A DNA stretch of 7,590 nucleotides from Spirochaetia bacterium UBA5368 (GTDB lineage Bacteria; Spirochaetota; UBA4802; UBA5368): contig DHPI01000065.1 in assembly GCA_002407865.1 (NCBI GenBank), positions 103,636 through 111,225 of the forward strand, given 5' to 3'. The notes under the pieces are model-generated. The model worked only from the letters and a program-made list of their open reading frames with translations, was not told where the DNA came from and ran no database searches. Position numbers and translations under genes: made by a program. Shown here piece by piece: positions 1 to 7,120 of the stretch. Every line of letters starts with the position of its first letter. The first letter of the stretch is position 1.

Positions 1-437
1 ACCATCTCGACGATCTCCCGTGAATCGGCCACCTCGACGCGGTATTTATACTCAGGATGAGCGCGGCGGGCCGCGCCGATCGCCGGCGGGATGATATACA
101 ACGACGGTATCGTGGACGCTCCGACAACCGCGCTTCCAACGCTCAGATTGCGCCGCAGCTCGGCCTTCAGGGCGTCGATATTCTTGAAGAGATTTTCACA
201 GAATGACGTAAAAATCTCTCCTTCGCGAGTGAGGGAAAAATCCTTGCTTGAACGAATAATAAGCTCAACGCCAAGCGCCTCCTCAAGCCCGGCAATATGA
301 TTGCTGATGGTCGCCTGCCCCACCCTGAGATTCCGCGAGGCGCGGGTAAAGCTCTTTTCGCGCACCACTTCGAGGAACGACCGCAACTGCTTCAAATCAA
401 AGTTGAATTCACCCGCCACACGACACCGCCACCACAT
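1..437 (-). CDS. LysR-family transcriptional regulator, N-terminal part (runs off left edge)
   Basis: About 145 codons are visible on the minus strand with no internal stop. The N-terminal part reads FDLKQLRSFLEVVREKSFTR, then ASRNLRVGQATISNHIAGLE, then LTREGEIF, which is the classic LysR winged helix-turn-helix. A linker helix follows (ENLFKNIDALKAELRR), then the start of the periplasmic-binding-protein-like effector domain (VGASTIPSLYIIPP, and VADSREIVEM at the edge). The ATG at 437-435 comes just after an in-frame stop at 467-465 and has a weak GGAAA-like sequence upstream. GTG at 419-417 is an alternative start that would put the protein closer to the usual LysR N-terminus. The effector and targets cannot be told from this part. 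The gene is divergent from the membrane-protein gene at 681, and LysR regulators often control a divergent neighbour, so that gene or the downstream metH is a possible target (inference). Family assignment is firm; the exact start is not. Confidence 0.93.
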   Translation of the reverse strand, partial: MWWRCRVAGEFNFDLKQLRSFLEVVREKSFTRASRNLRVGQATISNHIAGLEEALGVELIIRSSKDFSLTREGEIFTSFCENLFKNIDALKAELRRNLSVGSAVVGASTIPSLYIIPPAIGAARRAHPEYKYRVEVADSREIVEM

Positions 438-463
438 GATATTTCCAGCAAAATTCGTCGGGT

Positions 464-492
464 ACTATCCCGCAGTGCGCCCAGGAAATCAA
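464..492 (-). promoter_or_regulatory. Candidate sigma-70-type promoter for the LysR gene
   Basis: On the minus strand, TTGATT (492-487; 4 of 6 matches to the -35 consensus) is followed after exactly 17 bases by GATAGT (469-464; 4 of 6 matches to the -10 consensus). Transcription would begin near 457, about 20 bases before the ATG at 437. The match is modest and was found by eye. The rest of the 438-680 divergent region shows no gene. It has a TATAAT at 661-666, but this lies only 14 bases before the next start codon and lacks a good -35 partner. Confidence 0.35.
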
Positions 493-680
493 GACGATTT
501 TCTTGCCGCAACCTAATTACAGGGGGTACTGGAAACGGCATGCCTCCGCTTTAATAACCAATTCGCGCCACCTGCGCTCCCGATAAAGTTTTAATTTACA
601 ATGCCGCTGTATCCGATGATCATAGCAGAATGGAGCGCCTGTCGCGCACACAGCATACTTTATAATCCAGGATACCAGCG

Positions 681-1793
681 ATGAGTTCGAAGACGAGGAT
701 CACCCTTACGGGACTGTTTATCACGGCCGTGATACTTTTTACATATATATCGCTTAGATCGGGCATGATCGAAAAAGAATATGTGCGCGGGCTCATCCCC
801 CAGAGCGACAGGGTCGTGTACGGCCTCCGGACATTCGAGAAGGATAAAGGCATTGCCGACAAGAACCTTACGGGCTTCCTCTCGGCAGTCAATAAAAAAT
901 ACCAGCATATCGCCGCCATCGCGATAGCCGACGCGTCCGGGAGGGTGGTGATCGCGGGAAAAAACGACAGGTATATCGAAAACAGCGAGACCCTCGACAC
1001 AATACTCAATTCTTTCACCCGCGGCGAATTCACAACGGCCCCCGGCGCCGCATATACGGTGCGATATTACAACCAGATAAAATTCTACGCGTTCGTAAAA
1101 GAAATACCCGAAGGCAGGCTGCTGATGCTCTTCCCCTACCGACTGAAAGGGCCGCTCCTTATAAAGCTGCTGCTCGAACTGCTGCTGATGCTTGTTGTCT
1201 CCGTCATTGTCACGGCGGCGCTGTACCTGCTGCTTTCACGGAAAAAGCGAAGACCGAAAGATACGTCCGCGGAAGCCGCGGAAATCCGGAATGAAATCGA
1301 AATTTCGGAAGCCGTTAAAGGGCCTGCTGTGGCAATCGAGGAAACGGCTCCACAGGAGACAGCGCCGGCCGGCGCCCCGGAGAGCAAACCGCGCGAGGAG
1401 CCGTTTCAAAACGCCGTAGAAGAACTGTTTTCTATTATATATACTATCCATTCGCCGGAATCGATAGCCCTGTTCACGGGCGCACCCGGGTCGCCCAACA
1501 TGACACAGATCTTCGAACAGCGGGGAAATGTCTTTATTAAAATTGAGACGCCCGGCGCCGAGCGAATCCAGGTAAACAACGAACTTGGAAATGAGCTTAA
1601 AAATTCGGCAAGTGCCGTGCTCGACCGCGGACGAAAGGCGCTTGTCCCGGTAGCGCATGGCGGCGTTCTGCTTGGCATTGTGCGTATTGCACGGGATACC
1701 GCCTTCAAAGGCATGGAGATTCAGGATATAAAAACCCGCGCGTCATCGCTTGGCGGAGCGCTCCACGCATACGTTTCGCGTGAAGCCGTTTGA
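681..1793 (+). CDS. Two-helix membrane sensor-like protein of unknown function with C-terminal GAF-like domain
   Basis: This 370-residue protein has no name I recognise. Residues about 7-25 form a first transmembrane helix. Residues about 26-155 look like a small extracytoplasmic Cache/PAS-like sensor, with a hydrophobic strand, a DASGRVV turn, then helices and strands ending near residue 153. Residues about 160-185 are a second, leucine-rich helix, followed by the positive stop-transfer stretch SRKKRRPK. A Pro/Glu/Ala-rich linker spans about 194-241. Residues about 242-366 resemble a GAF fold: an amphipathic first helix, and a final VPVAHGGVLLGIVRIAR strand-turn-strand typical of GAF domains. 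No HAMP, histidine kinase, GGDEF, EAL, phosphatase or methyl-accepting region is present, so any signal must pass to a partner. The start is fixed by an in-frame TAA at 663-665 and an AGGA ribosome-binding site 9 bases before the ATG. Topology is well supported; both domain names are inferred from pattern only. Confidence 0.85.
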   Translation: MSSKTRITLTGLFITAVILFTYISLRSGMIEKEYVRGLIPQSDRVVYGLRTFEKDKGIADKNLTGFLSAVNKKYQHIAAIAIADASGRVVIAGKNDRYIENSETLDTILNSFTRGEFTTAPGAAYTVRYYNQIKFYAFVKEIPEGRLLMLFPYRLKGPLLIKLLLELLLMLVVSVIVTAALYLLLSRKKRRPKDTSAEAAEIRNEIEISEAVKGPAVAIEETAPQETAPAGAPESKPREEPFQNAVEELFSIIYTIHSPESIALFTGAPGSPNMTQIFEQRGNVFIKIETPGAERIQVNNELGNELKNSASAVLDRGRKALVPVAHGGVLLGIVRIARDTAFKGMEIQDIKTRASSLGGALHAYVSREAV

Positions 1794-1849
1794 AAGACGC
1801 ATGCCGATAACGGGAACAGCGCACATCTCCGCACGATACCTAAAAATAA

Positions 1850-1879
1850 TTGACCTCAATCGCGAACGCGCGCAATACT
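1850..1879 (+). promoter_or_regulatory. Candidate promoter for metH
   Basis: TTGACC (1850-1855) and AATACT (1874-1879) are separated by 18 bases and match the -35 and -10 consensus at 5 and 4 of 6 positions. Transcription would begin near 1886, giving a leader of about 37 bases. The gap between the upstream gene and metH is 129 bases and contains no recognisable cobalamin or SAM riboswitch. Identified by eye. Confidence 0.35.
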
Positions 1880-1888
1880 GACGCGTTC
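1864..1888. promoter_or_regulatory. 7-bp inverted repeat overlapping the putative metH -10 element (possible operator)
   Basis: GAACGCG (1864-1870) and CGCGTTC (1882-1888) are perfect reverse complements around an 11-base spacer. The right arm falls next to the expected transcription start and the spacer covers the -10-like AATACT, a placement typical of a repressor operator. No T-run follows, so an intrinsic terminator for the upstream gene is unlikely. No regulator is assigned. A chance repeat in GC-rich sequence remains possible. Confidence 0.35.
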
Positions 1889-1922
1889 ACCTGACACTAT
1901 TATGCAAGAAGGACATTACCGC

Positions 1923-4349
1923 ATGGATTTTACGAAACGACTGCATTCCGGCTCACCATTGCTCCTCGACGGCGCGATGGGAACATATATATTTCAACAG
2001 CTCCCGAAATTTTCCGGTTGCGTTGAACTGCTCAACCTTGAAAGGCCCGACCTTATAGCATCCATTTACGAATCGTACGCGAAAAGCGGCGCGGATATAA
2101 TCTCGACAAACACGTTTGGCGCAAATGCGATCAAGCTCTCCGATTACAACCTCTCCGGCAAATGCGCTGAAATAAATCGCACGGCGGCCGCCATGGCGAA
2201 AACGACAGCCGCCGCGCACGGAATAATGGCCGCCGGCTCCATGGGCCCCATCGGCCGCCTCATGGAGCCAATGGGCGGTTCCCGCGCGAAAGACGTGTAC
2301 GACGCGTTCGCCGTTCAGGCGCGGGCCCTGGCGGACGGCGGCGCGGATCTTATCATCATCGAAACCATGAGCGACGTGCTCGAAGCGAAAACGGCATTGC
2401 GCGCCGCGAAAGAGGCAACGAGACTCCCCGTGGTATGCAGCATGACCTTCGAGCATAATGGCAAAACCCTTTCGGGGACCGACATTATCACCGCGCTCGC
2501 GACCCTTTGCGAATGCGGGGCGGACGCGGTCGGCATCAATTGCAGCATGGGGCCAGACGGCCTTCTGCGGCTGTACAGCGACACTATGCGCAAGCTCAAT
2601 ACGCTCGGCGTGCCGCTCGCGGCCTGGGCAAACGCGGGACTGCCCGAGATACGCGACGGAAGGGCCGTATATTCAATGTCGCCGGAGCGTTTCGCGGAAA
2701 TGTCGGCGCGCTTCGCCGACATGGGCGCGCGCATCATCGGCGGATGTCCCGGCACCACCCCCGCCCATACGGCGGCGCTCCGCGAACGCCTGCAATCCGC
2801 AACACCCGTACAGACAGCGTATGTAAAAAAATTCAGCCGCCTTACGAGCCGTTTCACCTCGCTTGATATAGGCGAACACCGCGATCTGATCGTCATCGGC
2901 GAGCGGCTCAATCCAACCGCGCGAAAAAAATTCGCGGCCGAGTTGAAGGAAGGCCAGCAGGCATTTCTGCGCGATGAGGCGAAAAAGCAGGAGGCCGAGG
3001 GCGCGCACCTGCTCGACATCAACGTCGGCGTTCCCGGCATCGACGAACGCACCGCGATGCGCGACGCCGTTTCCATTCTCTCGTCACTGGTCAAGACGCC
3101 GCTCATGATAGATTCGGACAATCCCGCGGTACTCGAGTCCGCGCTGCGGGTATATCCTGGCGTCGGCATCATCAATTCGATCAACGGCAAGGGCGGCAGC
3201 GTCGCGCAGGTGCTCCCGCTCGCACGCGCGTACGGTTTCTTTGTCGTCGCGCTGTGCCTCGACGATACGGGCATACATCGTGACGCCGCGAAGCGGATAG
3301 CCATCGGCGAAACGTTGCTGCGAAAACTCGAAGAAGGCGGCATCGGCCCCGAAAGGGTGTTCATCGACCCGCTGATGCTTGCGGAAAGCGCCGAACCCGG
3401 CGCCGCCGCCGAAACCCTGAAGGTAATAGAGCATTTCAGCCGCGCCGGAATAAAGACGAGCCTCGGCATAAGCAACATCTCGTTCGGCCTCCCCGCGCGA
3501 AAACATATCAATAACGCCTTTCTGCGCCTGGCCATGCGGAAGGGACTCAGCGCCGCCATCGCCAACTCCGCGGCGCTCGCGACCGTTTCCGATAATTCGG
3601 CTGAGGACGCCCTCGCCCTCGATTTCCTCACAGGCGCGGACCCCGGCGCGGCAAGATACATCGCGCATTTCAGCGCAAAACCCGACGGGCCGTCCGCACC
3701 GGCGGTGACCGCACCAGACGGCAGCACCGGCGAAATGGAGCGCATCTACCGCATGGTGATCGACGGCAACACCGACGGCATAGAGGAAGCCGTCCGCACG
3801 GCGCTCGCAACTCATCGCCCTGAATCGGTAATGAACGATGGCCTTATACGAGGGCTCGAAAAGGTCGGCGACCTGTACAACAGCGGCGAGTATTTCCTCC
3901 CCCAGATGATCGCATCGGCAAGCGCCATGAAAAAGGGATTCTCCGTTGTGAAGCCGCTGCTTTCACAGATATCGGAGCGGAAGCTCGGAAAAATCGTCAT
4001 CTGCACGGTCAGAGGTGATGTGCACGACATTGGAAAGAATATCGTGGCAATGATGCTTGAAAACCACGGCTTCGAGGTAATCGACCTGGGCAGGGACGTC
4101 CCGACGGAAAAGGTCATGGAAGCGGTGCGCGTTCACCGGCCCGACATTTTGTGTCTCAGTTCGCTGTTGACAACCACAATGGGGGAAATGCAGGTCATCA
4201 GCCGGCTGCTGCATGATGAAGGCCTTCCGGTAAAGCTGCTCATCGGCGGTGCGGTTGTCAACAAAGAGTACGCGGACAGCATCGGCGCCTGGTACGGGGA
4301 AGACGCCGTGCAGGGTGTCGCCATGGCAAAAAGACTTTTGCAGAACTAA
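1923..4349 (+). CDS. metH: Cobalamin-dependent methionine synthase, short form without reactivation domain
   Basis: MetH moves a methyl group from methyltetrahydrofolate through cob(I)alamin to homocysteine in the cytoplasm, making methionine. From the ATG at 1923 the product has 808 residues. Residues 1-300 are the homocysteine domain (LLLDGAMGT; GINC with Cys207). Residues about 320-570 are the pterin-binding domain (IGERLNPT, LLDINVG, ISNISFGLPAR). Residues about 605-685 are the cobalamin cap (EYFLPQMIASASAMKKGF). Residues about 690-808 are the B12 Rossmann domain, with DVHDIG (axial ligand His701), LSSLLTTTM and IGGA. The roughly 330-residue C-terminal activation domain of E. coli MetH is absent, as in Thermotoga-type enzymes. 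The expected GGCCGTTP zinc motif reads GGCPGTTP: Cys275 is kept but the next ligand is Pro276. The start at 1923 is preferred because AAGGA lies 9 bases upstream; an in-frame ATG at 1902 lacks a ribosome-binding site. The family is certain, but full activity is less so given the zinc site. Confidence 0.95.
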   Translation: MDFTKRLHSGSPLLLDGAMGTYIFQQLPKFSGCVELLNLERPDLIASIYESYAKSGADIISTNTFGANAIKLSDYNLSGKCAEINRTAAAMAKTTAAAHGIMAAGSMGPIGRLMEPMGGSRAKDVYDAFAVQARALADGGADLIIIETMSDVLEAKTALRAAKEATRLPVVCSMTFEHNGKTLSGTDIITALATLCECGADAVGINCSMGPDGLLRLYSDTMRKLNTLGVPLAAWANAGLPEIRDGRAVYSMSPERFAEMSARFADMGARIIGGCPGTTPAHTAALRERLQSATPVQTAYVKKFSRLTSRFTSLDIGEHRDLIVIGERLNPTARKKFAAELKEGQQAFLRDEAKKQEAEGAHLLDINVGVPGIDERTAMRDAVSILSSLVKTPLMIDSDNPAVLESALRVYPGVGIINSINGKGGSVAQVLPLARAYGFFVVALCLDDTGIHRDAAKRIAIGETLLRKLEEGGIGPERVFIDPLMLAESAEPGAAAETLKVIEHFSRAGIKTSLGISNISFGLPARKHINNAFLRLAMRKGLSAAIANSAALATVSDNSAEDALALDFLTGADPGAARYIAHFSAKPDGPSAPAVTAPDGSTGEMERIYRMVIDGNTDGIEEAVRTALATHRPESVMNDGLIRGLEKVGDLYNSGEYFLPQMIASASAMKKGFSVVKPLLSQISERKLGKIVICTVRGDVHDIGKNIVAMMLENHGFEVIDLGRDVPTEKVMEAVRVHRPDILCLSSLLTTTMGEMQVISRLLHDEGLPVKLLIGGAVVNKEYADSIGAWYGEDAVQGVAMAKRLLQN

Positions 4350-4377
4350 ATTTGCAGTGTTTTTTGCCATATTTTTG

Positions 4378-4405
4378 TTGACATTACTTCATACCGTACA
4401 ATTAT
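4378..4405 (+). promoter_or_regulatory. Candidate promoter of the respiratory operon
   Basis: A perfect TTGACA (4378-4383) is followed after 16 bases by AATTAT (4400-4405; 4 of 6 matches to the -10 consensus). It sits in the strongly AT-rich gap between metH and the cytochrome gene and would give a leader of about 110 bases. TATGAT at 4443-4448 is another possible -10, but without a good -35. Identified by eye. Confidence 0.35.
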
Positions 4406-4467
4406 CGAAACAAGCTTTCAGGTCTTTTTATACAATTTAAAATATGATCTTTTTAATATCTTAATTT

Positions 4468-4491
4468 AATCCGCGCTTACAATCGCGGATT
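4468..4491 (+). promoter_or_regulatory. 8-bp perfect stem-loop in the leader of the cytochrome operon
   Basis: AATCCGCG (4468-4475) and CGCGGATT (4484-4491) pair perfectly around an 8-base loop (CTTACAAT), then comes the T-rich GATTATTATTTT. It could be an intrinsic terminator for metH, but only 31 bases remain before the GTG start at 4523, too few for a separate promoter. Operon transcripts therefore probably cross it, making a leader hairpin, an attenuator or a DNA operator equally plausible. Confidence 0.4.
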
Positions 4492-4522
4492 GATTATTAT
4501 TTTAAGAAAAAGGAGATAATGT

Positions 4523-5041
4523 GTGAAACAATTACGGTCATTACTACTTTTCTTCCTTCCTTTCATAGTATTCACGTACGCATCTTTTATCGTTTTCCAA
4601 AAATCCTGTGATCAGGCAATGCACGTTCAGGCGCAAAAGCTCATTCCGTTCAATCATCAAACACATATTGTTAAATATGAAGCCTCCGACTGCGAGCTCT
4701 GCCACGGATATTATGACGATGGAAGATACAAGGGAATACCCACGATAGGCGATTGCAAGATGTGCCATGATGGAAACACGGCAAAAGAAAAAGCCATGTT
4801 TAATGGATTCAAGGATACCGACAAACCATGGGGATCGTTCGCCAAACAGCCCGACCTCGTATACTTCAGCCACATCGCCGTTATGAAGAACACGAAGACA
4901 GCGCGATGCGCGTCATGCCACGGCAACAAGCTCAACTCGACGACAACGGCGAAGATTGAAGGAAAGATGCACATGGGCACGTGTATGGATTGCCATGACT
5001 CACTCAAGATAAGCAACAAATGCACTGTCTGCCACGATTGA
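4523..5041 (+). CDS. Membrane-anchored pentahaem cytochrome c (QrcA/ActA-like)
   Basis: This 172-residue protein has five CXXCH haem c sites: C57-H61, C78-H82, C129-H133, C154-H158 and C167-H171. Outside these motifs there are exactly five more histidines (34, 45, 48, 117, 150), so every haem could be bis-histidine ligated. Residues about 4-25 are a hydrophobic helix after MKQLR with no evident cleavage site, so it probably acts as an uncleaved membrane anchor. Cys29 does not sit in a good lipobox. Spacing and size resemble class III/cytochrome c7-type domains. Being first in an operon with a molybdopterin-like and a ferredoxin-like gene points to the electron-accepting or electron-donating haem subunit of a Qrc or alternative-complex-III type assembly outside the membrane. 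D. vulgaris QrcA has six haems and ActA has five. The GTG start has AAGGAG 7 bases upstream and an in-frame TAA at 4517-4519, so no other start is available. Confidence 0.9.
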   Translation: MKQLRSLLLFFLPFIVFTYASFIVFQKSCDQAMHVQAQKLIPFNHQTHIVKYEASDCELCHGYYDDGRYKGIPTIGDCKMCHDGNTAKEKAMFNGFKDTDKPWGSFAKQPDLVYFSHIAVMKNTKTARCASCHGNKLNSTTTAKIEGKMHMGTCMDCHDSLKISNKCTVCHD

Positions 5042-5091
5042 TGCTGCATGCATCTTCATACAAAAAACTTTAATTAGGAGTAATCTAATCC

Positions 5092-7107
5092 ATGGAAAAG
5101 TTTGAAAGAAGAGATATTATAAAGATGGCCAGCGGCGCAATCGTTGGGGGTTCGGTTGGCGCTCTTTTCTCGGGCGCTCCCTTTCTCGGGTTGCAGTGGC
5201 TGGTTGAATGGACCCAGGACCAGTATGTTCCGGGTGCTGGCGAAACAAGATACGTTTCGGGTGTCTGCCAGGCATGCCCAAACAAATGCGCAATATCCGT
5301 ACGAATGATCGGCCAGCGCGCCGTCAAGGTTGAGACGGCGAATTCAGGCTGCGCAACCGCCCAGGCGATAGTGCAGTTGCTGTATCACCCCGACAGAATA
5401 CGCCAGCCGCTCAAAAGGGTCGGCAAAAAGGGATCGGGTAAATTCGCGCCCGTATCGTACGAAGAAGCGCTGAAAGACATTGCCGCAAAGATAAACGAAC
5501 TCAGGGACAGCGGCACGCCTCAGACAATTGCCGCGATCAACGGGCCCAATGCGGATATATCCTCACAGCTCCTTGAGCGCCTTGTTAAGGCCTCGGGAAG
5601 CGCAAATTTCTATTATGAGCCATCATTTGACACGTTATCAGCAGCCGCAGTCGGGCTGACACAGAACCAGGCCGGCTCGATTCACTATGATTTTGAAAAT
5701 TCCGATTATATTCTGAGCTTCAGCGCCCGCCTCCTTGAAGGATGGGGAGAGGCCGGTCGCATGCACAAGGTATTCGCCGGATGGAAAGACCGCGGCGCAC
5801 GCTACGTGCAGATAGACGCGCTCGCAAATCGCAGCGCTTCAGCTGCCGATATGTGGGTACCCGTGAATGCCGGGACCGAGGCCGTTCTCGCGATGGGGAT
5901 CGCCTATTATCTCATCACCGCATACGGAAAACGCTCCGGCGGCGCGAATTTCGCGCAGTGGTCGCAGATGATTATAAAAGACTACACACCCGACGCGGTA
6001 TCGGAAATCACCGGCGTTGCTCCTGAAAAGATCAAGGAAATCGCCAGGGAATTCGCGTATGCCAAGGCTCCTGTCGCAGTGGCCGGAAAGGGAGCCAAAG
6101 GCGTTTCATCATCGACGGTCGAGATCGCTGCGGTGCAGGCCCTTAACAGCCTTGTTGGCGCGTTCGGAAGACGGGGCGGGGTTTTTATCAAATCCACCCG
6201 GACACTCAGCGCACCCGCGCTCGACGCGATAGCAGCGGCCGGCATCAAGAACTCCAAGAAGGCCGCCGGCATCGACGCCTACATTAAAAACGGCGACGCC
6301 GCGGAACTGCTGTTCCTCAACGAAGCGAATCCCGTTCTCCGCAGCGTCTACGGGAAAGATGCAGCCGACAAACTCGCGAAGATACCGATGGTTGTAGCCT
6401 TCGCGGTAGTGCCAAACGATACGACAAAATACGCCGATTACATACTCCCGTCGGTTTCCACGCTGGAAATGGCGTCGGCGAAGGGTGACGAAGCCGTCGC
6501 GCCGAGATATAAGGCCATGTACGCCGGCGACAGCATTCTTATGATAGCAAAAGCTGTAAAGGGCGTACAGAATGCGTTCCCATGGAACGGATACCGTGAA
6601 CTTATCGCAGCAACAGGCCAGGCTGACATACGCGCTGCGGCAAACTTCTCGTTCCCAATGGATCTTTTCTCTAACTATCTCACGGAACTGACAAAGAAGA
6701 TGAGCGCCGCCGATTATCCGCTTGCGCTTATCCCGTTTGAACTGCCGCTGGTTGGCGACGGCAGCGGTCTCGCTTTGCCCTATACGCTGAAGGGACTCGA
6801 TGACACCACCCTCACGGGCAAAAAACTCTGGGTATTGCTCAATCCCGATACGGCCGACAAATACGGCGTATCCGAAGGCGAATCGATTGATATCGAATCG
6901 AAACGCGGGGAGGTGGGCAGCGTAAAAGCGCATCTGACGAAAACAGTCGCACCGGACGTTGTTGCGGTTCCCATCGGATTCGGCCAGAAATCATCCACGA
7001 TGTATGCGGAAGGTAAAGGGATTAATCCGAAAGAAATCATGTCCGATGATATAGATCCGATATCCGGTGTCGCCGATTGGTGGTGCACAAGGGTGAAAAT
7101 CAGCTAA
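5092..7107 (+). CDS. Tat-exported molybdopterin-oxidoreductase-like subunit (QrcB/ActB1-like)
   Basis: The 671-residue product begins with a twin-arginine signal (ERRDIIKMASG, residues 5-15) and a hydrophobic stretch to about 38. A [4Fe-4S] site follows: C59-X2-C62-X3-C66-X20-C87. Next come molybdopterin-oxidoreductase landmarks: HPDRIRQPLKR (from about residue 102), PVSYEEAL, a Rossmann-like central part, TKYADYILPSVSTLE, and a C-terminal molydopterin dinucleotide-binding domain (about 575-671; LLNPDTADKYGVSEGESIDI). At 671 residues it is shorter than most active DMSO-reductase-family enzymes. The region where a Cys, Sec, Ser or Asp metal ligand is expected reads YEPSFDTLSAAAVG, with no Cys, so a molybdenum ligand cannot be assigned. 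The related QrcB and ActB1 are known to lack molybdenum, so a structural or electron-relay role is likely (inference). The gene follows the cytochrome after 50 bases and has AGGAG 11 bases before its ATG. Confidence 0.88.
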   Translation: MEKFERRDIIKMASGAIVGGSVGALFSGAPFLGLQWLVEWTQDQYVPGAGETRYVSGVCQACPNKCAISVRMIGQRAVKVETANSGCATAQAIVQLLYHPDRIRQPLKRVGKKGSGKFAPVSYEEALKDIAAKINELRDSGTPQTIAAINGPNADISSQLLERLVKASGSANFYYEPSFDTLSAAAVGLTQNQAGSIHYDFENSDYILSFSARLLEGWGEAGRMHKVFAGWKDRGARYVQIDALANRSASAADMWVPVNAGTEAVLAMGIAYYLITAYGKRSGGANFAQWSQMIIKDYTPDAVSEITGVAPEKIKEIAREFAYAKAPVAVAGKGAKGVSSSTVEIAAVQALNSLVGAFGRRGGVFIKSTRTLSAPALDAIAAAGIKNSKKAAGIDAYIKNGDAAELLFLNEANPVLRSVYGKDAADKLAKIPMVVAFAVVPNDTTKYADYILPSVSTLEMASAKGDEAVAPRYKAMYAGDSILMIAKAVKGVQNAFPWNGYRELIAATGQADIRAAANFSFPMDLFSNYLTELTKKMSAADYPLALIPFELPLVGDGSGLALPYTLKGLDDTTLTGKKLWVLLNPDTADKYGVSEGESIDIESKRGEVGSVKAHLTKTVAPDVVAVPIGFGQKSSTMYAEGKGINPKEIMSDDIDPISGVADWWCTRVKIS

Positions 7108-7120
7108 GAGGTGAAATACG

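Noticed and set aside
91..554. Plus-strand open frames across the left end
   Set aside because: They are antisense to the LysR gene, whose helix-turn-helix sequence on the minus strand is clear. The part past 437 has no recognisable protein features.
661..666. Perfect TATAAT ahead of the membrane-protein gene
   Set aside because: It would place the transcription start about 8 bases before the ATG, over the ribosome-binding site, and the best -35 matches only 3 of 6 bases.
1794..1922. Cobalamin or SAM riboswitch ahead of metH
   Set aside because: The gap is only 129 bases and I see no B12-box-like or SAM-box-like sequence.
1902..1922. Upstream ATG at 1902 as the metH start
   Set aside because: No ribosome-binding site precedes it, while AAGGA at 1909-1913 is well placed for the ATG at 1923.
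2315..3745. Long antisense open frame (476 codons) opposite metH, and another at 3084-3815
   Set aside because: The metH frame on the plus strand is continuous and matches its family throughout. The antisense frames are Ser/Ala/Arg-rich, without domains or ribosome-binding sites, and result from GC-rich third codon positions.
4325..4368. GGCAAAAA (4325-4332) pairing with TTTTTGCC (4361-4368) as a metH terminator
   Set aside because: The left arm lies inside the coding end of metH, the loop is 28 bases and the stem is mostly A-T. A shorter competing hairpin (4326-4341) also exists.
5038..5055. GATGC/GCATC repeat after the cytochrome gene
   Set aside because: The stem is only 5 bp with no T-run, inside a 50-base gap of an apparent operon. 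It is probably chance.
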